A stretch of DNA of 64,000 nt from Edaphobacter sp. 12200R-103 (GCF_010093025.1 NZ_CP048114.1:3038001-3102000), one strand, 5' to 3'. Counted from the stretch's first letter, positions 27,032 through 37,286 are shown. Notes: a model not told the origin generated them from the letters alone. Program-made: numbers and translations.

Positions 27032-27892
27032 ATGGACCTCTCTTTCAGAGGGCTGGTGGTCGCTTTCGTGATGTTTCGCGGCATAGCCTGCGCGCAACCG
27101 GCAGGCACGCGAGCCGAAGGCCTCTCCCTTGATGCCATCCTGATGCGGCTGCAGATTCATCAATGGGAATACGAACGGAATGTTCCTGACTTCTTCGCGG
27201 ATGAGTGGGTCGTCTCCGAGATGCATGGCATGCACACTCCGCAGGTGCAGACCATCACCGACTCGGTCTTCCGGCTTCGGCGTGGTGACCGAAAAACCTT
27301 TCCTCCAGTCCTGATCGAGACACGCACGGTGCTCAGCACAAATAGTGTTGAAGCGAAGGGAGGCCAGTTCAATGGACCATCGGTCCTGATCGGTGCCTTC
27401 AGCAACGGCCTGGCTATGGTGACACTGCAGCAACGCATCTGCTTCAATTTCCGGATGACACATCATCGCGATGTGCATCACGTCCCGACTTTTGCCATCG
27501 AATATGAGCTGAAGCCGCAGGCTGTGGGGATTCCAGGATGTCTGCCCTGGCCCGGAACCCGGGGAGAAGCCATCATCGATGCGAACACCTTCGATACGCT
27601 CCATTTTCAGATGTACGTTCCGCGCTACCCTATCGTCCCCGACATCCGGGGGCCGTGGCGCTGGAGCGTAGAGTACGCGCCGGTCGTTCTGGACGGGCAC
27701 CGTTACTCCATGCCAAAGAAGATCGTCTCCGAATCAGAGTCTATGGACGGCGCATTCGTGTGGACCTTCCGCGCCGGTTATCGCAACTATCACAAGACCG
27801 GCGTGCACACGCGCATCATCACCAATCTCGACGGCCAGACTGAGAGTGCTGGCCACCCACCTGGCAAAGACTCGCAACCGCCGACGCCATGA
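27032..27892 (+). CDS. Exported hypothetical protein, 286 aa
   Basis: The open frame contains an N-terminal signal-like segment (GLVVAFVMFRGIACAQ) and a mainly beta C-terminal part, with CFNFRMTHHRDVHHV, YELKPQAVGIPGCLPWPGTR and DGHRYSMPKKIVSESESM. No family is recognised. ATG 27032 follows GGAGG with 6-nt spacing; the open frame extends upstream over the prfA remnant, but that part is a duplication scar. Product is likely periplasmic or outer-membrane associated. Its stop lies about 50 nt from the GH29 stop, so the two genes converge. Confidence 0.65.
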   Translation: MDLSFRGLVVAFVMFRGIACAQPAGTRAEGLSLDAILMRLQIHQWEYERNVPDFFADEWVVSEMHGMHTPQVQTITDSVFRLRRGDRKTFPPVLIETRTVLSTNSVEAKGGQFNGPSVLIGAFSNGLAMVTLQQRICFNFRMTHHRDVHHVPTFAIEYELKPQAVGIPGCLPWPGTRGEAIIDANTFDTLHFQMYVPRYPIVPDIRGPWRWSVEYAPVVLDGHRYSMPKKIVSESESMDGAFVWTFRAGYRNYHKTGVHTRIITNLDGQTESAGHPPGKDSQPPTP

Positions 27893-27945
27893 TCTTGAGT
27901 TCCCCGCTGCCTTGCTTGAGAGCCTGGGCACATCATCGAGGGCGC

Positions 27946-29319
27946 TCAACTCGACATGTTCACGCCGCCCCGGGGCTTTGCAAGACGCAATTCATGGTCA
28001 GTGTTCATCCGCGGCTCGCTCTCACATTCCACTACGAGTGTGGTTACCGGGTGATCCGGAGCCTTTTCTGGGAGACCTGTGATGTGGACCCGCCAATCGT
28101 CCTGAGTGAATGGAAGGGAGGCAGCGCTCGACAGCAGGCGTACGGACTTCACCTTCGTCTGCAATCCTGAGAGCGCAACATCGCTGCCCGGCCAGAAATG
28201 GACGTGCATATAAAGAGTGTTTCCGCGCCGTGTGAACATCGCATAGGAAGGACGCCACGGCTGGCAGAGATCGGTGTTGAAGATCGATTCGCCATTGCGC
28301 TTCAGCCAGTCTCCCACTTCGGTCAGGATCTTCACGGAGGGTTCGGGGAAGGCGCCGTCCGGCATCGGGCCAACATTGATCAGAAAGTTGCCCTGATCGC
28401 GGGCGCATGTAATCAGGTTGCGCAGGTGGGTCCGCGGCGACTTCCACTCATCGTCGGCCGCGTCATACCCCCAGCTTTCGTTCAGGGTCATGCAGCTCTC
28501 CCAGGCGCGTCCGTTGTGGGAGGCAATGATGCTCTGCTCGGGAGTGGAGAAGTCGCCGAGTGCGCGGTTGCGTCCGTTGACGACAATGTCCGGCTGAAGC
28601 TCGAAGACCATCCTGTTCATGCGCTCGGCCTCCCAACCGTTCGCATCGAGCGTCTGGCTGCCGTCGTACCAGAGGATGTCGATCTTGCCGTAGTTGGTGA
28701 GCAGCTCGCGAATGAGGCCGAAGGTGTACTCGATGAAACGCGTGCGTGCCTCTTCATCGATGGAGCTGCGTTCGCCGTCGGGGTGGTGCCAGTCCATGAG
28801 GGAGTAGTAGATGCCCACCCGCATTCCCGCTTCGCGAGCCGCCTCGACGTACTCGCGGACGATATCGCGTTTGGGGCCCTGCTTGACGGAGTTGAAGTCG
28901 GTCAACTTCGTGTCGAAGTTGCAGAAGCCTTCGTGGTGCTTGGCCGTAACCACCATGTATCGAGCCCCGGCGGCCTGCGCGATCCTGACCCACTCCTTGG
29001 CGAAGCCGGGTTTGGGAGAAAACTCGCGGGCCAGACGCTCGTATTCAGGCCAGGGAATGGCTTCCTTCTCGACCGCCCACTCCTGGCGGGCGTGCAGGCT
29101 GTAGAGTCCGTAGTGAATGAAAAGCCCGTAGCGCGCTTCCCGCCACCACTTCAGCCTGCGGACCTGGTCAGCGGTCGGCGGAGGAGCTATCGGCCGCGAA
29201 GGCGAAGCCGGGCATGCCTGAGGTGTGGCCGCCTTGGTTTGAGCATCTGCTCCGATAGTGGCCCCGGCGAGCGCAGCTCCGGCGCCAACCAGCAGACTTC
29301 GACGGCTGATGTGATCCAT
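27946..29319 (-). CDS. Alpha-L-fucosidase, GH29
   Basis: Releases terminal alpha-L-fucose from plant or algal glycans. The 457-aa protein has a twin-arginine-like export signal (ISRRSLLVGAGAALAGATIG), the family entry RLKWWREARYGLFIHYGLYS, ARYMVVTAKHHEGFCNFDT, GIYYSLMDWHHPD, the nucleophile region KIDILWYDGSQ, and a C-terminal beta-sandwich. Length fits the single-domain group A enzymes. The SDR gene lies upstream on the same strand, about 80 bp away. The substrate preference cannot be set from sequence. Confidence 0.92.
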   Translation of the reverse strand: MDHISRRSLLVGAGAALAGATIGADAQTKAATPQACPASPSRPIAPPPTADQVRRLKWWREARYGLFIHYGLYSLHARQEWAVEKEAIPWPEYERLAREFSPKPGFAKEWVRIAQAAGARYMVVTAKHHEGFCNFDTKLTDFNSVKQGPKRDIVREYVEAAREAGMRVGIYYSLMDWHHPDGERSSIDEEARTRFIEYTFGLIRELLTNYGKIDILWYDGSQTLDANGWEAERMNRMVFELQPDIVVNGRNRALGDFSTPEQSIIASHNGRAWESCMTLNESWGYDAADDEWKSPRTHLRNLITCARDQGNFLINVGPMPDGAFPEPSVKILTEVGDWLKRNGESIFNTDLCQPWRPSYAMFTRRGNTLYMHVHFWPGSDVALSGLQTKVKSVRLLSSAASLPFTQDDWRVHITGLPEKAPDHPVTTLVVECESEPRMNTDHELRLAKPRGGVNMSS

Positions 29320-29399
29320 CTAAACCCGTTCTCCCTGGCGATATTCAACCCACAGTCCTGCTGTTCTTACGGCTAGAAGAACGGATCAGGCTCCATCCT

Positions 29400-30140
29400 C
29401 TACTCGAGCGTATTGGCGCCGTTCACTGAAATCTTCTGCCCCGTCACAAATCGAGCTCCGTCGCTTGCGAGAAAGGCCACAGCCTTCGCGACATCCTGAG
29501 GAACTCCCATCTTCTTCATCGGCAAGGTTTGCAGATACTGGTCGAACTCTGCCTGCGGAGTGCCGACATGGCGCTCCGTCGGGATCCAGCCGGGGGCAAC
29601 CAGATTGACGGTAATGCCAGTGGGAGCCAGCTCGCGTGCCCAGGAACGGGTCTGTCCCAGCTGTGCGGCTTTCGCCGCCACATAATTGGCGAACCGAGGG
29701 TTTCCTAATTCGAAGACCTCGCTCCCGATCTGAACGATTCGGCCAAATTGCCTTTCCTTCATGCGGGGGAGAACACGCTTGACCAGCAGAAGCGGGGATT
29801 TCACAAAAAACTCAAGCTGATCAAGATAGCTTTCCCATGTCTGCTCTTCGATTGAAAGCAGAGGCTGAGGTCCCGTTGCATTAACGACCAGGATGTCGAT
29901 GCCCCCCAAAGCCTGTTCAGCATGAGTGACGAGCGCATCGATTTCGGCGGGATCTCGTACGTCAGCCTTTACGGCCAGCGCCTGCACGCCGAGCTTGCGA
30001 ATCTGATCGCAGAGATCTTCAGCTCCGCTTTTGCCATTGAAATAGTTGACGACAACATTCATGCCGGATGCACCAAGTTCGAGTGCGATCGCGCGTCCAA
30101 GACCGCGCGATGCTCCGGTGACCAACGCCGTTCGCTTCAT
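29400..30140 (-). CDS. Short-chain dehydrogenase/reductase (FabG-like)
   Basis: A classical SDR of 246 aa. The N-terminus RTALVTGASRGLGRAIALEL is the cofactor-binding TGxxxGxG motif, with the NADP-type D/N loop in VNYFNGKSGAEDL. NATGPQPLLSIEEQ stands for the NNAG region, and the catalytic Tyr-Lys are in NPRFANYVAAKAAQL. The Ser of the triad aligns with IGSEVFELG. I start at ATG 30140; longer sequence upstream is not conserved. The substrate is unknown, possibly an oxidised sugar or a 3-oxoacyl compound. Confidence 0.9.
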   Translation of the reverse strand: MKRTALVTGASRGLGRAIALELGASGMNVVVNYFNGKSGAEDLCDQIRKLGVQALAVKADVRDPAEIDALVTHAEQALGGIDILVVNATGPQPLLSIEEQTWESYLDQLEFFVKSPLLLVKRVLPRMKERQFGRIVQIGSEVFELGNPRFANYVAAKAAQLGQTRSWARELAPTGITVNLVAPGWIPTERHVGTPQAEFDQYLQTLPMKKMGVPQDVAKAVAFLASDGARFVTGQKISVNGANTLE

Positions 30141-30211
30141 CGTATGTTCCTTTGACTTTGGCAGTTTTCGCAACACAGAAGGAGTGGATGAGCCCCCATC
30201 CTTTCTAGCTT

Positions 30212-30250
30212 AATGCCCCATGGATGACACTCTGTCATCCATGGGGCATT
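30212..30250. terminator. Perfect 18-bp hairpin between hslU and the SDR gene
   Basis: AATGCCCCATGGATGACA (30212-30229) and TGTCATCCATGGGGCATT (30233-30250) are perfectly complementary around a 3-nt loop. It lies after the hslU stop and before the next gene on that strand; no T-run follows, so it may stop RNA degradation as well as transcription. Confidence 0.65.
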
Positions 30251-30287
30251 TCGGTGTGACGTGAGCATCCGCTCGGTGGCTGCAGGA

Positions 30288-31871
<1,584 letters not shown>

Positions 31872-31874
31872 GAG

Positions 31875-32342
31875 TTAATCCTTTAAGTCTTTCATCTTTT
31901 CAAGATGATGCAAATCGGCCAAATCCTGCGGGCGTCCTGTGGTCTGCTTGTTCGCCAGGAGATCTTCAAGCGATAGAAAAGGGGCTTTCAAACCCTCTTC
32001 TACCTCAAACCAGACTCGCCGGCTCCACGCCGATTCAAAATCCACCCCAGAGAGGCCCTGCAGCACATCGATTCGACTTGGCTCGACTCCAATCTGAAAA
32101 ATTTCATCCGGGTTCTTACAAAAATCGGTCGCCGACAATCCTTCAAGAGGCACTCCAAATCTGGCTAACGCGCGAAACACCCGTTCGCTGTTTGAACGAC
32201 TCGCGCGTATGAAAACGTCAAGATCTTTCGTGAGGCGAGGTACACCATACGCATTCACGGCATGGCCGCCGACGACCATATACTCAACGCCCTCCGCGTT
32301 GAATGCGGACAATAGGTCCCTTTGGTCCCTGAGCATGGACAT
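31875..32342 (-). CDS. Nucleotidyltransferase-fold protein (AbiEii/MNT-like)
   Basis: A 155-aa protein with the minimal nucleotidyltransferase motif: GVEYMVVGGHAVNAYG, then RLTKDLDVFIRASRSNSER, so a GG motif and D-x-D are present, which is the active-site core of this superfamily. The rest (FLSLEDLLANKQTTGRPQDL) resembles a helical support domain in AbiEii-like or DUF6036-like proteins, which often act as toxins or tRNA/DNA-modifying enzymes. It overlaps the small upstream gene by about 60 bp (ATG 32342, or 32336 if the second ATG is used) and ends 3 nt before hslU. So it sits inside the hslVU operon. Confidence 0.85.
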   Translation of the reverse strand: MSMLRDQRDLLSAFNAEGVEYMVVGGHAVNAYGVPRLTKDLDVFIRASRSNSERVFRALARFGVPLEGLSATDFCKNPDEIFQIGVEPSRIDVLQGLSGVDFESAWSRRVWFEVEEGLKAPFLSLEDLLANKQTTGRPQDLADLHHLEKMKDLKD

Positions 32343-32508
32343 CAATCCCTCGCATCCGGTAAGCGTACTCTGCCAGTTCCGTTACAGCGGTCATCTTTTC
32401 CAGGACAGAGCGATTGCGCCAATATCGCATCGTCTCGGCTTCCTGTTCTTCGTGACTGGTAAATCTGCGAATGGCGCGGTCCCTGCGAGTTGTATGTGTG
32501 TTCTCCAT
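32284..32508 (-). CDS. Small partner protein of the nucleotidyltransferase
   Basis: A 74-aa, charged protein beginning 3 nt after hslV. It contains HEEQEAETMRYWRNRSVLEK and AVTELAEYAYRMRGIDVHAQ, a pattern I associate with short helical proteins encoded immediately upstream of AbiEii/DUF6036-like nucleotidyltransferases. A role as antitoxin or accessory factor is inference from this pairing. Its stop lies within the nucleotidyltransferase gene, so the two are translationally coupled. Too short for reliable domain assignment. Confidence 0.75.
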   Translation of the reverse strand: MENTHTTRRDRAIRRFTSHEEQEAETMRYWRNRSVLEKMTAVTELAEYAYRMRGIDVHAQGPKGPIVRIQRGGR

Positions 32509-32511
32509 CGA

Positions 32512-33144
32512 TCAGCTCGCCTTCAATTCCTCGATCAGCACATTGCTATTTGTGTAGATGCAGATGTCGCCCGCGATCTTCATGGATTTCTCCGCGATCT
32601 CGCGCGCGGAGAGAGGCGTGTTCTCAAGCAGCGCGCGACCCGCAGCCAGGGCGAAGCTGCCTCCGCTGCCGATCGCGCAGATGCCTTCATCCGGGTCGAT
32701 CACGTCGCCGGTTCCCGAGAGCATCAGCGTGGTCTTCGCATCGGCGACGATCAGCAGGGCCTCCAGCTGACGCAGCATCTTGTCGGTGCGCCAGTCCTTG
32801 GCCAGCTCTACCGCGGCACGGCTCAGGTTTCCTGCATACTGCTCCAGCTTCGATTCAAAGCGCGAAAAGAGCGAAAAAGCGTCGGCAGTCGAGCCGGCGA
32901 ACCCCGCGAGCACCTTGTCCTGGTAGAGTCGGCGAATCTTCCTGGCCGAGTGCTTCATTACCGTCGAGCCCATCGAGACCTGCCCATCGGCGGCCATCAC
33001 AACCGAATCGTTCCGGCGAACACAGACCACAGTGGTGGACCGAATGCGGCGGCCATCACCCAGATCGAGCGGGTGGGCTATTGAAGCTGGATTGGCAGGT
33101 GAAGGAGATCGTCGGGAGAACGAAGTTGCGCGATTTTTGCTCAC
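32512..33144 (-). CDS. hslV: ATP-dependent protease peptidase subunit HslV
   Basis: The threonine peptidase of the HslUV complex. The 210-aa chain contains the catalytic N-terminal sequence [52 protein letters not shown] and [18 protein letters not shown]. In most species the catalytic Thr is close to the initiator Met, but here it follows about 36 residues rich in Arg, Ser and Pro (residues 1-36), so maturation must remove that extension. No internal ATG lies near the Thr. It heads an apparent operon hslV, small gene, nucleotidyltransferase, hslU with 3-nt junctions. Confidence 0.95.
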   Translation of the reverse strand: MSKNRATSFSRRSPSPANPASIAHPLDLGDGRRIRSTTVVCVRRNDSVVMAADGQVSMGSTVMKHSARKIRRLYQDKVLAGFAGSTADAFSLFSRFESKLEQYAGNLSRAAVELAKDWRTDKMLRQLEALLIVADAKTTLMLSGTGDVIDPDEGICAIGSGGSFALAAGRALLENTPLSAREIAEKSMKIAGDICIYTNSNVLIEELKAS

Positions 33145-33222
33145 ATCTCAGTATATCGCCAGCCGAAACCCAGAGCCGGGAGGGTTCTGCGGGAGGGTTC
33201 GCCGGACGACCGGAAAAAGGAT

Positions 33223-33771
33223 ATGACGCAAATGGTTCATTCCGAAGCGTCTTCACCTGGGCTATGCTTTGGCTATACCGCCGTGTTGACTGTCCTGCCA
33301 GAGTACCTCCCGGTCCCCCTGCGTTCCCCTCGAAACGCCGCCATGGCTGCCGGAGCCGTGGCCGCTGCTGCCGGACTGGCATGGTTCCTGCTCCGCCGCC
33401 GGCGTCCTACGGCTGAGGAGATCGAGCGGGCGAGGCGAAGTCTGCTGGCAATCCAGGGGCGGATCACCGATGGCAGCATCAGCGATGCTCCGTCGAATGA
33501 CGCGCCTGCCAATGCTCCCAAACTGATCCTCTATAACTACCGGATCGCAGGCGTGGCCTACGAGGCCGCCCAGGACGTAAGCGGACTTGGCGACCTGGTC
33601 CGTGATATTCGGGCCGATCTTCCGGTGCAGGTGCGTTACGAGCCGCACAATCCAGCCAACAGCATCGTAGTAGCAGAAGAATGGAGCGGGCTCCGCCTGG
33701 GCCCGCACCATGAAGATGGTCCGCATGACACAGACACGGGGACAGACTCCAGGGTGCGGCACACCAGCTAG
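33223..33771 (+). CDS. Hypothetical membrane protein, 182 aa
   Basis: An open frame with one hydrophobic segment (MAAGAVAAAAGLAWFLL, residues 41-57) followed by a basic patch (RRRRPTAEEIERARR) and a soluble domain containing LILYNYRIAGVAYEAAQDVS and VQVRYEPHNPANSIVVAEEW. The YEPHNP phrase recalls DUF3592-like proteins, but I am not sure of the family. ATG 33223 follows AAGGA; an internal start at 33343 is possible. It diverges from hslV, with about 80 bp between. Confidence 0.6.
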   Translation: MTQMVHSEASSPGLCFGYTAVLTVLPEYLPVPLRSPRNAAMAAGAVAAAAGLAWFLLRRRRPTAEEIERARRSLLAIQGRITDGSISDAPSNDAPANAPKLILYNYRIAGVAYEAAQDVSGLGDLVRDIRADLPVQVRYEPHNPANSIVVAEEWSGLRLGPHHEDGPHDTDTGTDSRVRHTS

Positions 33772-33837
33772 GCAGGATGGGCGTATTCGCCTTTAAGACA
33801 GAGGAAGAATCTGCTTCTCTCCTATCCCGATACAGGC

Positions 33838-33895
33838 ATTCCGGTAGAAAAGCGGATTCCTCCACTCCGCTGCGCTAGGGTCGGAAGGACACCTC
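33838..33895. repeat. Dispersed repeat, same variant as 2636-2700
   Basis: Contains GTAGAAAAGCGGATTCCTCC followed by ACTCCGCTGCGCTAGGGTCG. The match to the 2640-2695 copy is close. It fills part of the gap between the hypothetical gene and the cation exporter. Confidence 0.7.
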
Positions 33896-33968
33896 TTTTC
33901 GGGCAGGCGAATATGACCCTAAGTCGCCCGCTGGATGGATTCAGGTCACGGAGAATACACTTTTAGAC

Positions 33969-34907
33969 ATGCACATGGTCGCCACTCCGAACCGGCGGAT
34001 GCAGCAGGTCCTGAAGGCGTCCATGGGGCTGACCTTCGCCTATGTGCTGGCCACCTTTATATTTGGCCTCAAGGCACACTCGCTGGCCCTGATCTCCGAG
34101 GCGGGACATAACCTGAGCGATCTGCTGGCCATCGTGCTCTCCTACGTGGCCGTCTACTTCCAGGGCCGCCCGGCGAACGATACCAAGACCTTCGGCTACC
34201 AGAGAGCCGGGGTGCTGGCGGCGTTCGTCAACGCCCTTACCCTGGTGGTGCTCTCCATCTGGATCTTCATCACTGCGATCGAGCGCCTCCGTACCCCGGT
34301 TGCCGTTCAGCCAGATGTGATGATGATCGTTGCGGCGGGCGGTGTACTGATGAACGGGACGGTTGCCGCTCTGTTGTGGCGCTTCTCGGGCGACGTCAAT
34401 ATCCGCAGCGTCTTTTTACACATGCTGGGCGATACGCTCTCGACCGCCGCGGTCATCGTCGGCGGCGCTGTCATCCTGTTTACCGGCATCAGCTGGGTCG
34501 ATCCCGTGCTTTCCCTGCTGATCGCGCTGATGATCCTGTGGAGTTCCCTCGGAATCCTGCGTGAGACGCTGAACATTCTTCTGGAAGGCACACCTCGCAA
34601 TATGCAGCTCTCAGCCGTACGCGATGCCATGGCAACGGTGCCGGGTGTGCTGGATGTCCACGACCTGCACGTGTGGAGCCTGGGTGAAAGCTCGCACGCT
34701 CTGGCCAGTCACGTGACCGTGCGCGAGATGCCTGCCTCCGAATGCGCGTCGATCCTCACCGAGATCAACGACCGCCTGCGTAAACTCTTCCACATCACTC
34801 ATACGACGATCCAGTTTGAGACCTCCGGCTGCGAGACGACACACGGCTGCTCCTCACCGCCTGAACCGGAAGCCGTCGGCGCCCACGATCACGGACATTC
34901 GCACTGA
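33969..34907 (+). CDS. Cation diffusion facilitator, CzcD/ZitB-like
   Basis: A 312-aa cation/proton antiporter that expels Zn2+, Co2+ or Cd2+ from the cytoplasm. Six transmembrane helices are visible, with the two family metal-site signatures in the second and fifth: LALISEAGHNLSDLLAIVLS and FLHMLGDTLSTAAVIVGG (H-x3-D in both). A His-rich tail (AHDHGHSH) could bind metal. The cytoplasmic domain contains VLDVHDLHVWSLGESSHALA. No regulatory gene lies beside it; the 200-bp upstream gap carries a dispersed repeat. Confidence 0.93.
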   Translation: MHMVATPNRRMQQVLKASMGLTFAYVLATFIFGLKAHSLALISEAGHNLSDLLAIVLSYVAVYFQGRPANDTKTFGYQRAGVLAAFVNALTLVVLSIWIFITAIERLRTPVAVQPDVMMIVAAGGVLMNGTVAALLWRFSGDVNIRSVFLHMLGDTLSTAAVIVGGAVILFTGISWVDPVLSLLIALMILWSSLGILRETLNILLEGTPRNMQLSAVRDAMATVPGVLDVHDLHVWSLGESSHALASHVTVREMPASECASILTEINDRLRKLFHITHTTIQFETSGCETTHGCSSPPEPEAVGAHDHGHSH

Positions 34908-34943
34908 GCCAGCTTCAGCAGAGTGATACAGCGCTTCGGTTAT

Positions 34944-36041
34944 TTAGAGATGTTCTGCGACTGCGGGCTTTGTGGGTCGCCGGAGGACATGCTTTCGCAA
35001 TGACATGATGGGAAGTTCGATTGCATATCGCGAGATCAGGGTCAGAACGATCGTGATTGCCAGGACGATAACGATGCGCGCGATATACCCGGTCATGTCG
35101 TTGGCGCGGAGAGGTCCTCGGAAATGGTCATAGATGTCGCGCACAAAGATGTGAAACATGTAAAACGCGTAGCTGATAAGACCAAAGAAGGTAAGCACGT
35201 GCGAACGCAGCCATCGCATGGCTGCTCTGCCGCTGTATGCAATCGAGAGGCCGACGAAGGATCCACAGAGGAACGTAATTGCGGTCGCGCCGACAGCGGA
35301 GTGAAACGCAATGCGCCTCGGGTCCTGCGGAATCAAGGCGCAGATACCGGCAAGGGTCATCCCGGACCCAGCAAGCAGCAACAGGGTTCTCCGCCTTGCC
35401 GCCAGGCCATCGCCGACACGCTGACAGCGTTCCAGCATGCAGGCCAGCAGGGCACCTATCGCCAGCCCGTCGCAGCATAGATACGTTTGCCAATAGTTAT
35501 GGTGGCCAAAGAATGCAAAGATGAGGCGCAGAACGATAACGCCGCAGATGATTGCCAGGGCCCAGTGACGCAGCGTAGCTACAGAGCGGCGACGCACGAC
35601 CGTAGGCCAGATCAGGTAAAACTGCTCCTCCACGGCCAGAGACCAGAAGCCTCCGATCGACGGAATATGAAGCGTGCTGGCAAAGTTGGCGATAAAAAAT
35701 ACGCACAGCAGGACAAAGCGGCCTGATCCTGGAATGAAGATGAGAATTCCAAGCGCGCAAATTGCATAGAGAGGCAGGATGCGAAGGACCCGCTTCCAGT
35801 AAAAGTCGCGGTAATAGTCGGGATTGTCACGGTCACGGATGAGGATGGCAGTGATAAGGAAGCCAGAGAGCACAAAGAAGACGTCAACCCCTGTATCTCC
35901 AAAACTGCCCAGCCAGAAGAGAACCCGCACGATGGGATTGGTCCATGGAGCAACGTCGAAGCCGGTGAAACAAAGATGATGGAAAAACACCATCAGGGCA
36001 GCGATGCCGCGAATCCCGTCCAGCTCCGGCAGATGACCCAA
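34944..36041 (-). CDS. Acyltransferase-3 family membrane protein (OafA-like)
   Basis: Acyltransferase-3 proteins move acyl groups to sugars of lipopolysaccharide or exopolysaccharide. The visible hallmarks are PELDGIRGIAALMVFFHHLC, DVFFVLSGFLITAILIRDRD, FYWKRVLRILPLYAICAL and WSLAVEEQFYLIWP, then about nine transmembrane helices. TTG 36041 is the only usual start codon near; no ATG or GTG exists upstream in the open frame. A strong AGGGAGG (36125-36131) precedes CTG 36119, so a CTG start there could lengthen the protein by 26 residues. The gene shares its reading frame with the upstream acyltransferase. Confidence 0.85.
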   Translation of the reverse strand: MGHLPELDGIRGIAALMVFFHHLCFTGFDVAPWTNPIVRVLFWLGSFGDTGVDVFFVLSGFLITAILIRDRDNPDYYRDFYWKRVLRILPLYAICALGILIFIPGSGRFVLLCVFFIANFASTLHIPSIGGFWSLAVEEQFYLIWPTVVRRRSVATLRHWALAIICGVIVLRLIFAFFGHHNYWQTYLCCDGLAIGALLACMLERCQRVGDGLAARRRTLLLLAGSGMTLAGICALIPQDPRRIAFHSAVGATAITFLCGSFVGLSIAYSGRAAMRWLRSHVLTFFGLISYAFYMFHIFVRDIYDHFRGPLRANDMTGYIARIVIVLAITIVLTLISRYAIELPIMSLRKHVLRRPTKPAVAEHL

Positions 36042-36137
36042 TCTGGGGAGACGCTCCTCTCTTCCAGCTGTCGCGACTGGAGTACCGCCGCCCAGTCTCT
36101 CTTTGGTCCCTGTCTCCAGAAGATCCTCCCTGAATTC

Positions 36138-37286
36138 CTATTCGAAGTATCGCTTGAGTCGAAGGAAGCGTCGTTCGTAAAAGTGATAGCTCAGCCATGC
36201 CAGTGGAAGCGCAACCAGCAGGGTAGCGCCAGCATTTGCCAAGTGCAGAGCCATCTTTCCGTGGACGTGATCCGCAATCCAGGACATATATAAAAATCCG
36301 ACCATGGGATGGAGGACGTAGATGCCATAGCTGTATTTGCCCAGCCAGCGGAGCAGAGACGTATCCATCATCGTGTTCGTGACCGATCCGGTGCGGAGCG
36401 CCATGGCGATCAGCGCAGTTCCTGCGACGGCAAGGGCACTGTATCCGATGGTATTTACGAGGACATTCTGATCCCAGTAGAACGAACCTGTCTTCCATCC
36501 AATGGCGATACAGCAGGCAACCGCTATCCAGAAGGCTGCCGGCGCCAGCCTGAGAATGCGATCTCTCCGCTCCCCACGGATGGCAAGTGCAAGCCATGCC
36601 CCTGACAACAGGGAATCTGCTCTGCAGATGGTCGAGGTGTATGTCGTTACAAAGCTGGCGCCGTGCATCAGCAACGCCGTTCGAATCAGGGGAGCGGCCA
36701 GGCCGAGGCCAAGTGCGGCCCATATGAGCTTGCGGCGATCGCGTAACAAAAAGATGACGATGGGCCACACAAGGTAGAACTGCTCCTCGACCGCCAGCGA
36801 CCACAGATGCACCGTGACTCCTCGCAATGCGCCCACCTGAGGCGCGTGCCACCAGAGAGGGGTGTTCTGCAGGTATGCGAGCTGAAGATAAAGCTGACGA
36901 CCTGTTTCCCACGTCGGACGAAAGACCAGAAACAGAACCAGGAGAACGCCATAGTACAGAGGAAAGATTCGAAGCGCTCGCCGCGCATAAAAATTGCGGA
37001 AGTAATGCCGCTCCCCCAGGGAATCGTAGAGAATTCCGGTGATAAGAAAGCCAGAGAGCGCGAAAAAAAGATCGACCCCGACCCATCCGAGATTCTTGAT
37101 AGTGACGATCAGGTGAAGAAGCGAGGAGCCTGCAGGCTGGTTATTGGATTCGAGCAGGTGGATCATCAGCACCAGCGCGATGGCCAGCCCGCGGACACCA
37201 TCGAGTGCCCGAATATGCGGCATCCGTCCTGAAGGAGAAGTTGTGCCGCTTGGCGCTGCTGCCGTTGCAACGAAAGTGTCTGCCAT
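36138..37286 (-). CDS. Acyltransferase-3 family membrane protein
   Basis: A 382-aa relative of the next gene with the same motif set: IRALDGVRGLAIALVLMIHL, GVDLFFALSGFLITGILYDS, FYARRALRIFPLYYGVLLV and WSLAVEEQFYLVWP. The His in the first helix and the Arg residues of the catalytic stretch are conserved. Polysaccharide O-acylation is the likely role, substrate unknown. It precedes the second acyltransferase on the same strand with only a stop codon and 32 codons between, and looks like a tandem duplicate. Confidence 0.88.
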   Translation of the reverse strand: MADTFVATAAAPSGTTSPSGRMPHIRALDGVRGLAIALVLMIHLLESNNQPAGSSLLHLIVTIKNLGWVGVDLFFALSGFLITGILYDSLGERHYFRNFYARRALRIFPLYYGVLLVLFLVFRPTWETGRQLYLQLAYLQNTPLWWHAPQVGALRGVTVHLWSLAVEEQFYLVWPIVIFLLRDRRKLIWAALGLGLAAPLIRTALLMHGASFVTTYTSTICRADSLLSGAWLALAIRGERRDRILRLAPAAFWIAVACCIAIGWKTGSFYWDQNVLVNTIGYSALAVAGTALIAMALRTGSVTNTMMDTSLLRWLGKYSYGIYVLHPMVGFLYMSWIADHVHGKMALHLANAGATLLVALPLAWLSYHFYERRFLRLKRYFE

